The notes below the pieces were generated by a model that did not search any database, was not told where the DNA came from, and saw only the letters and a list, made by a program, of their open reading frames with translations. Below are positions 56,700 through 64,000 of a stretch of DNA of 64,000 nucleotides, piece after piece (within the stretch, counting starts at the first letter, position 1; each line of letters starts with the position of its first letter). Position numbers and translations under genes: made by a program. The stretch lies in the NCBI GenBank assembly GCA_020631735.1, contig CM036170.1, positions 71,377,737-71,441,736 of the forward strand, given 5' to 3'. Origin of the DNA: Saccharum officinarum (taxonomy: Eukaryota; Streptophyta; Magnoliopsida; Poales; Poaceae).

Positions 56700-57797
56700 C
56701 GTCCCTTTTTTTTTTTCCTTTCGCTGGTTCGGCCCATCCAGCGTGATCTGAGCATCTGGCAGACGGGCGTCACCCCCTCCGGCCACGAGGCATGCAGAAA
56801 CCCGTTCCGTTTTCCCTCGCGATCCCCTCCTGCTTTACCACCTTGCCTCCGGGAGTGTCACGGGACCCGTTTCGTTCAAATCGCTACCCTTAAAGACCAG
56901 AGTACCCCCGGCCGGACCCCGAGCGCCGATTCGGCGATTCCCTGTGGCCGATGTACCTGCATGTAAAACCCCATCCCAAAGCAGACTCTCGCTTGTCTAC
57001 CATTGCAACAGCCGCGAAGCCCCGCACCTCGCCCGTCCGGAGAGCCGACCAAGCGCCTCCGCTTAGCTGATCACTGCTGGAGCGCCGGGCAAGGAGGCAC
57101 ACCACCAAGGCAACGTGACCAGGTGATCAGGCATTGACGGGCGGCTGTTCGGTGAGAGGTGAGACCCCCCTCCCCCTCCCGCCTGTCGTAGCGCTTCCCT
57201 AATTTGCGCTTTTACTCGCCGCCGGCCACCACCACAGTACTTTTGGGATGTTGGGTGGAGCGGTGAGCCCCTCTGTGCTATAGATAAGCGAGCTCGTTCA
57301 CCAAACGAACGGAAACATTTCGTCGATCATGGTAGCTATGGGCTACGGCCCAGGGCTTTGATCCGCCGCCCACCACTGGACACCGCTGCAGCCCCTTTGG
57401 GCGATTCGTCGCCTCGGAGAGCATCGCCTAAATCAGATCCGCGAAGCCCCAGTGTAGGACAAAATCGTGTGGGCGCGTCTGTGGTCTGTGAGCGCATGCC
57501 TCTGTTCGTAGCCATCGCCGTAGTCACTTTAGCTTCAGGGCGACGCTGCAGTACGGTTCAGCCCCAATAAGCCGGCGGAGAATTAGAGAACCCGGCCCGC
57601 GCATCCCCGTTGTCCTCTTTTTCACTGCAAGTGCACAACTTTTGTCTGCAATATCGGCACAATTCTCAGATATGATTGCCCCTCAGCCCATTTCATTTAT
57701 TTTATTTTGCTTCGACATCATTTGACACTAATATATGTGACTAACCAATATAAGAAAAGATTTGTTTTGATTCACTAAAACATGGTTCTTTTGCAGC
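56700..57797 (+). promoter_or_regulatory. Promoter, 5' UTR and leader intron of the RIP-like gene
   Basis: GC-rich from 56740. A donor-like AGAG|GTGAGA at about 57159 and an acceptor TTGCAG ending at 57796, one base before the ATG, suggest a non-coding first exon and a ~640 bp leader intron. Small frames here show no domain. Confidence 0.45.
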
Positions 57798-58866
57798 ATG
57801 GCAGGTGCACCAGGTCTTGCGAACGTGTCATGCCCTTTGCAGCGCAACGAGGGTGATATACCAATTGTCTGGCATGACATCCGAAGCGGCGTTGATGGTC
57901 TCCGGCAGATGTTCAGAACGCTGAACCATCGCGACATCCCCTTTCTTGTCAATGGTCTGCCTGTGACACCGCATGTGAATCCAATCACCAACATGACTAG
58001 TCATCACATCATTAGACTATGGGACTCCCAGCCGCCAGCACATCATGATCATCGATACATCCTTGATCTACTGATGTGTGATGACAACACCTATTTTGCT
58101 GCTTTCCGGCGCATCAAGTTTACCATACAGGAATTTGAAGTTGCTCATGCTGGAGGTGGCGGAGGACAGGGTGGGACATGGTTCGCTCTTCAGGACTCGA
58201 ATGTACCAGCGTTCTTACATGCAACGGAGATTGGAATCTCTTCGGGTCACGTTGACGCGTAAGTCCATAGCATTATCACTCATTTCTTAATTGCATCAAT
58301 AACTATGCGTTAGTCCCTATCATTCTCACTCCCAATTCTTAATTGCATCATTAACTGAATTGTAATTAACTTGCAGGCAACCCGGGGGTGAATTGGTCTT
58401 GGAGAGCATGTTCTATAGTTTGTCCAAATTGGAGAGGGATGATGGTGGACCAGGTCCTCTGACACTAGATGTCAAAAGGGCAGCATGGAATGTTATGGTG
58501 ATATTTTGTGAGACTAGAAGGTTGAGGAGTCTGCTGACTGAAGTCAATCAACGTTTGCGAAATGACTCACCACCATACAAACTGGAGTTTGAGTATTGGG
58601 AGCTTATTCATGATTGGTCTGATTTCTCCAAGGTTGTGCTAGAAGAGCGGCTGAATGGAACCTTAGCTCTTCCAAATCTGACGCGGCAGTGGTGTATCGA
58701 ACACCATCAGAAGGCTACCATGAATTCTCTTGTTGGTATATGGGGAGAATTATTGAAGATAAAATTTCATAGAACATCATTGGGGCTGACTCCACATGAG
58801 TTTCAAGAGCATTGGATGCAGGCTGGAGGAAACATACCAGAACCAGGATTTGTGCCACAGTTATGA
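57798..58866 (+). CDS. Ribosome-inactivating-protein-like (rRNA N-glycosidase fold) candidate
   Basis: Two exons, 57798-58258 and 58377-58866 (GC|GTAAGT and TTGCAG|GC, phase 2), giving 316 residues. No signal peptide, as in cereal cytosolic RIPs. I infer the RIP fold from the order of its active-site features: DDNTYFAAFRR (Y99) at the place of the first substrate-stacking tyrosine, a helix with ETRR at E199/R202 in place of the EAxR catalytic pair, and DWSDFS (W234) 35 residues after the glutamate, as in known RIPs. The second active-site tyrosine is not evident, so activity is uncertain. Such proteins remove one adenine from the sarcin-ricin loop of 28S rRNA; plants use them in defence and stress. 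No B (lectin) chain follows. If the homology is wrong, it is a grass protein of unknown function. Confidence 0.55.
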
Positions 58867-61606
58867 GGTACTGTAGATAAAGCTGTCCACTCCTTCTCAC
58901 CGGTAAGTTAGGGTCCGATTCTTGTATGGTGGTGTTCTTGATTCATCGCGTAATTGAGTGCTTGGTAAGGATTTAGGTGTATTAGCTTCTATTCCAACGG
59001 ATCCAGGACCACGTACTATAAAATTCTAGCCACCGACCCAGTCTGAGTGAAGCAGGAGAACCTCCAGCTGACTGCAAGTTATGGTCATGAGTAAATGAAT
59101 GTCTGAATAAATAAAAAAGGAAACAATGATTTGAGTGGCATCAATGATCCAGAATGAGAGCTAGTGTATGAGCTAATCCTCAAAATTGCTTACAAGTATA
59201 TCAAAATCTAATAATTCCCTGTTTAGTTTTTTTTTCTCAAGATGTCTTTCTCACTGACCTACATTATTGTACTGGATGGTACATGTCATGTATGCTAGCA
59301 TTACATTAATGTCAACTTATCAAAGAACACTTGGTCAAGTGTTGAACGCATTTGCTGTTATGCCGGTTCTATGTCAATGGTGATGGATATAACTAAAGTA
59401 CTAAACCTAACTTTTTTCCACCTCCTGGTCTGTCATCCTCAGCTAGGCGGTTGCCTTGCCGGCAGTATAGTTGCAGGGAGCCATAGCTTAGAAATGAGCT
59501 GAACAAAAACTTCTGTTTTAGCCAAATGCAAGCTAAGAACAGGTTGATACTCCTTTAGATGAATTCATTGTTTGACGTTTGTAGCAGTTAGGATTACTAC
59601 TGAATACCAGATTGGCCTAACCATCGGAATGATTCTCTGCGCAACTATGATTCAACAGTATGGTCTACAATCAGTTTTAGTTCAATTAAATACTAGGTGG
59701 TTTACCCTGATCAGTTCTATCCAACTGGTTACCATCACTTATCAGGAAGTCAAATAGCAAATGGTTTTAGCTGAACTCTCTAGGATACAGAGAAGAAAAG
59801 AATGCCAACCATTGCACATTGAGAACTGCCCCCATATAGAGACTACCCATAACTGTGCATATACAATGCATGGTTTAACTAGGTGATCTTATGGAGATTA
59901 GTGGGCCATAATAGATGTAATATGGCTATTGATTGTAGAAGGAATTGCAGGACACGATCAATCTGAGCCATTAGATGAAGTTAATGAACGGATAGGATAG
60001 TCCTATGTATAATATGGCTGTTTGATGTAGGAGAGAAAGTAATGGCGCTTTCTATATGTCTAGATAAATTTTATATATAATTCAAAGTTATTCTAGGCTT
60101 TTGTTTTCCTTCCCATTAAATGCTACAATCAGGCTTCCATGGTTAACCATTCTCATGATATATTCTGATATCTGCATATATTTTGTAGGTATTCGTGAAA
60201 GACGTGTTTGCGAGATCACTTTTTCATCCTGGAGCATATTGGCGTGTATGCGGAGGATTACCCTGTACTAATACCTGTTTGGCAAGGACATTTTCCGTCC
60301 AGAATGAGCTGAACTCCTTTTGGTTGCACAAAGGGTTCTTAATAATTTTTTGCCCTGCTAACTGACGCGTAACAGGATTTGCAAACACATATAGACGTAA
60401 TGGTAGTCTTTAGTTTGTTCGCTTTCTTTATGAGCAGAAAAATACATTATTGTGGTTACGCGCTTGTTAGAGAACTAGCTTGGGGGAGTATTGACCCCTT
60501 TGGTAGTGTTTCCAGATATCAGGACTCTGTCCAGGACAAAGTTCGTTCTACATATGACAAAGTTCATTCTACATAGGAGGTGACGCTGTCACAAGGAAAA
60601 GCTATTCTACCCCCTTGATTTTTCAGATGGTGATCCTGCGGTCGGTTTTGTGCTTATCGTTCATTGTACTTTGCACGTGCTATTCATGTTCTCTCCTGTA
60701 TGTTTGCTTCAATTTCTGGTCAACTTTTGGCTGTGGTAAAGCTAAGGAAGCCTAACCACTTCTGCATAACTGTCATTTGAATTTGGTTACCATTTTTTCC
60801 GAACATTCCTCTTGCTTTGTGGGCACCAAGCTGTCGCCATTCTCATCGTACGGCTGCCATTTCTTCTGCCTTGTTTCAGCCAATCAGCCGCAAGATAGGT
60901 TTTTGGGTTCTTCCCTGGATTTATTTTATAGAGCGCTGTTTTTTGAGTAGTTTGTTCTGCATCCAAGGTTTGCAGAGTGCTTGCCTTCAGAAATGTCGTC
61001 TGTGGAGACCACTTACTGATCTCTTGAGCGAGTTTCAGCCTGATCATTTCCACTTCCCTCCATGGTTCATGGTTCCTTGATGTACCCTTTTTGTTACAAA
61101 CGAAATTAATAACTACATTGAGCATGAAAAAGATGGTAAAACTATACAGCGACAAGCTAATTGTCCGCTAGCCATCGTATCCGCGAAATATTTGTCATGA
61201 GATTTGCATACATCTTGTATAATGTGTCGACTAGTACAATTCTCGTAATAATGAGTCCGGCCGGATGCTTGTTCAGCTTCACCTGCACGGCTGCACCCCC
61301 TGGGCCCTGTCCCTGTCCCTGATGGCACAGTAGTGCAGGTGCAGCACACGTTGACCTGGATGCCTGACAGCTCGGTTAAACGAAAACGAAGCCCCCCGTC
61401 CCAATCTGCCCTGCAGTGTCAACGGCTTGCTAAACTAACAGCTGCGATCGAAAAGTCCTACAGCCCGCTGTTCAAGCGGTCAAGCCCCGGCGCCCGCCAC
61501 TGCTATGGACGCGGAGGAGCTGCTGAACCGTTATTGCTATGGAATAGCTTCATCGGAGGAGCTGCCGCACCGACATGCTATGGAATAACTTGATGGGGGT
61601 GATTAT
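58867..61606. other. 3' region of the RIP-like gene and intergenic DNA
   Basis: A donor-like CCG|GTAAGT near 58901 and an acceptor-like TTTTGTAG near 60189 would allow a spliced 3' UTR. No coding domain seen on either strand; AT-rich without clear repeats. Confidence 0.45.
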
Positions 61607-61740
61607 GGAGGGATTTTTAACTTTTTGCCATCGTTACGAATGTCATTCCTTCATTTACCAATTTTGCTCCTGCACAATTGCCATCGCAAACAGTAAATGA
61701 CCTATATTTTTGCCATTTTCGCTGCTGACGTGGCATGACA
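61607..61740. mobile_element. Possible Mutator-like transposon end
   Basis: GGGATTTTTAACTTTTTGCC followed by words like TTTTGCCATTTTCG and GACGTGGCATGACATCTC, a wording I associate with grass MULE termini. The matching right end is not seen; the Copia insertion at 62252 or the window edge may hide it. Confidence 0.3.
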
Positions 61741-61860
61741 TCTCAGCGTGCTAGCGTGGAACTGGACGTCCCCAGCTGCCTCCGTTTGCCAGACCAACGG
61801 CGCCTTCTTCTTCCTTGGTTCCATCCCCCACTGAGCTCGCCGTCTGCACAGGATGTGACC

Positions 61861-62190
61861 ATGGATCATGTGTCGGCAGCAAGCGTCGCGGCCAAGCGCT
61901 CGAGCCCCGCGGGAACACGAGCTGCCTTGCCATGGCCGCGGGAGCTGTTCCGGTCCGCGCTCTACGTGGCCGCCCAACTCCTCGGCTCCGTGCTCACCTG
62001 CCTCCTCCTCGCCTTCCTTACCGGCGCCGGCGGTGTGCCCGTGCACGCGCTGAGGTCCAGCGTCGGCGCGCTCCGAGGCGTGCTCATGGAGCCCGTGCAC
62101 GCGCTGAGGTCCGACGACCCCGCCTCTTCCTTCTCATCGACCTGCCGCCGCCTCAGACGCCGCGGAGCCCCGCCACCGTCACTTGCGGTC
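61861..62190 (+). pseudogene. Tonoplast intrinsic protein (TIP aquaporin) fragment
   Basis: From the ATG at 61861 the frame reads into [37 protein letters not shown] and [15 protein letters not shown]. These match the third membrane helix and loop C of TIP aquaporins. The preceding NPA motif and helices 1-2 are absent and the sequence after VLME is replaced: a 21 bp word (CCCGTGCACGCGCTGAGG...) recurs at 62038 and 62093, so the reading loops back. It is a fragment, not a working channel. Confidence 0.65.
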
Positions 62191-62251
62191 GGAGATGGAG
62201 TAGCTCCCTGTCGGGCTCCTCCGCTGCTGCCGCGGCATCGCGGGCCGACCC

Positions 62252-62695
62252 TGTTGGACTGATCTCTCCACCGAGTGGCCCAACGACCACTTGGACCCTT
62301 GGTCACGCGCCCTGATCGGGGCGCTCAACCCTACATGGTTGGTGGGCCTCCGTCACACTGCGCAATATAAATAGGTGGGGGTGCATAGCCAGTAACGGAA
62401 AGTACTACTGACCGCGCCGCCACTCCGTCTCCGCCTCCACGCCGACGCCGTGAACTCCACTGCACCGCCTTCTTTATCGACCGTCGCTGCCCGTGCGCAG
62501 CCTCCATCAACGATCGTGATGACAATCGGCTCCAGCTCTAGTGCACCAGCTCCACCCTCTACGGATGGTCTGTACCACCTCACTGTCCCTTCTCCTCGTT
62601 TCCAGTAGATCTTGTACTAGGAACTTGATGTGGTATTCCCAAATGTAAAGAAACCCCCCCACTGATCTACTCCCTTTGATCCTAAATGTTTAACA
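62252..62695 (+). repeat. 5' LTR of a second, plus-strand Copia element
   Basis: 444 bp from TGTTGGACTGATC to ATGTTTAACA. It aligns in order with the LTR at 27221-27692 (CGCGCCCTGATCGGGG, ATGGTTGGTGGGCC, then a TATA box near 62364), but is clearly diverged. Confidence 0.85.
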
Positions 62696-62696
62696 A

Positions 62697-62705
62697 TGGT
62701 ATCAG
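62697..62705 (+). other. Primer binding site
   Basis: TGGTATCAG one base after the LTR end, matching the initiator tRNA-Met 3' end. Confidence 0.85.
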
Positions 62706-63938
62706 TCGCCGGGTCTATGGTGTAGATCTAGATTGGGATAGAGAATTGCAAAGAAAGAAGAACCCAAACACCGATTTCAGATCGGAAAGAACTCAAACCC
62801 TAACCCTAGCAATGAACAGAGCGGCGGTCAAAGGTTAATGCTTCCTACTTGGGGCTCCGACCGTCCTGACTCGCCGCCGGCCGTCTCCATGTCCGGCGAG
62901 CGGACGGACAGAACCGCGACGTCGTTTCGTTCGGCGCGCGGACGCGGGTGCAGTGCACCACCGCGAGGCCGCTCGACGGCGGCGTGCTCAGCCATGGGCG
63001 AGCACGCGCGCCGGCGAGGGGGCCCACGATGGCGCCGTTGTCCTCTCTCTCTAGCCGCCATGGTCAGCGGCTCTTCTCACTCGTCGCCGTGCTGGTGAAA
63101 GAGAGTGGGAGGGAGAAAGTGGAAATGTGCTAGGGTTTTGGGTGTGAGCCGTCGGAGGAGGTTTTATCCTCCCGATTTTCACTCTCGGCCGTCGGATCTG
63201 GATGCACGGCCGAGATCGGCCGGCGCCCAGCTGGGCTTCTTCTGGCCCAGGCGGAGGGACGATTTCCTGGCCTAGGCCCAGGTTGCGGCCTGGGCGCGGG
63301 GTGCGCAACAGCGCCCGCAGTGTGCGCTACTGGGCCGGGCCGGCATTGCTGCTGTTTTGAGCTACCGCGCGCGCTGGGCTGCACTGCTGTAGCGAGCAGG
63401 CAGTGGGCCGAAAGCGAGAGCACGCGTGTAAATCGGGCCGAAATGGCGTAGTGCACAGTAATGTACTCAGATTCCATTTTATTTTTTTCAGAAGCTGAAT
63501 TCAATGTTTTTTTATGCTTTTTAGTTAAATTTTGATGAAATTTCTGTACAAAATTTATCCAACGATATTTTTGTTCAGTAAACAGTAAAGTTGCTTCTGG
63601 AAAATATTATCATGAGAATTTTATTCAAAGTTTCCGCTGCGTACTTACAGATGTTAATTTCATTATTAAATTCGAACCAACGAGAGAATTTAATTTTGAA
63701 AAAAAATGGATATGTCTTGAGAATATTATAATATTGTTATTATTCTGACCAACGTTGATTAATGACAATATTATGATGTTATTATGAGTTTAATCATGCA
63801 TTAATTCTATTTTTGTCCAACGGTGATGTAGAATTAGTGTAAAAGATAAATTGTAAGTTTTAATTTTGACCACCATTGGAATTAAAGCATGCAATTATTT
63901 TGTAATTATGTTCTCACTCTACATGTTTTCTGTTTCAG

Positions 63939-64000
63939 GAGGTTACTCCTTGATGGGCTTCATCAAAGATATTCCTCCACTCAAAGGTGACAACTACACC
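63939..64000 (+). CDS. Copia gag, first codons only
   Basis: After TGTTTCAG (ending 63938) the frame reads GYSLMGFIKDIPPLKGDNYT to the window end. PPLKGDNYT corresponds to PKLTGQNYV of the other element's gag. The ATG at 63953 is the likely start. Confidence 0.75.

Larger units (their letters stand above)
62252..64000 (+). mobile_element. Copia-type LTR retrotransposon, 5' part, continuing off the right edge
   Basis: LTR, primer site, a 1.2 kb leader and the first gag codons. The leader resembles that of the outer element in the RING gene in its plan: GC-rich, TGGCCCAG-rich first half, then AT-rich with ACCAACGTTG/CCAACGGTG words, then a TTTCAG tract. Confidence 0.85.

Overview
This is a nuclear window from a plant, most likely a panicoid grass (sorghum/sugarcane/Miscanthus-like). 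The evidence is spliced genes with GT-AG introns, GC-rich first exons, grass-type MITEs, Copia elements with a tRNA-Met-type primer site, and plant-only families (YSL transporter, plastid SufB, alternative NAD(P)H dehydrogenase). The species call is inference.

Layout. (1) 1-1.1 kb: 5' part of a YSL metal-chelate transporter, minus strand, running off the left edge. (2) 3.1-10.1 kb: an ordinary divergent gene pair sharing a ~630 bp GC-rich promoter. They are plastid SufB (minus) and the internal type II NAD(P)H dehydrogenase NDA (plus, 8 exons, C-terminal SRI). (3) 11.3-28.3 kb: one RING-type E3 ligase gene (minus) broken in its coding exon by a ~15 kb Copia retrotransposon. The C-terminal half (11.3-12.4 kb) is fused in frame to an ATG inside the truncated 3' LTR; the N-terminal half with an EAR-like motif lies at 27.7-28.3 kb. 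Inside the Copia pol sits a second, 9.0 kb LTR element (14659-23685, TSD CACTT). Its inside is inverted, giving a ~4.2 kb near-perfect palindrome of two ~2.06 kb LTR arms rich in CCGGACGCG motifs. (4) 29.9-34.3 kb: a complete seven-exon ZNHIT3-like gene (minus), whose first intron holds a DNA transposon with GATACG terminal repeats. (5) 34.3-56.7 kb: repeat-dominated DNA. It has several MITE families, two fold-back elements, two copies of a PPR-like gene fragment (one within a TIR element), an L1-type LINE (44.4-about 50 kb) killed by TAG stops and cut by two MITEs, and a second truncated LINE. (6) 57.8-58.9 kb: a two-exon gene with the active-site layout of a ribosome-inactivating-protein-like (rRNA N-glycosidase fold) protein. 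(7) 61.6-64 kb: a TIP aquaporin fragment, then the 5' LTR, primer site and first gag codons of a second Copia element (plus) related to the one in the RING gene.

The host genes are unrelated housekeeping or stress genes with no operon-like logic; the connecting story is repeated transposon invasion. The most unusual features are the LTR-driven RING fusion, the inverted LTR element and the RIP-like gene. Coordinates of spliced exons were derived by hand from frame, splice sites and family similarity remembered from known proteins; no searches were run.
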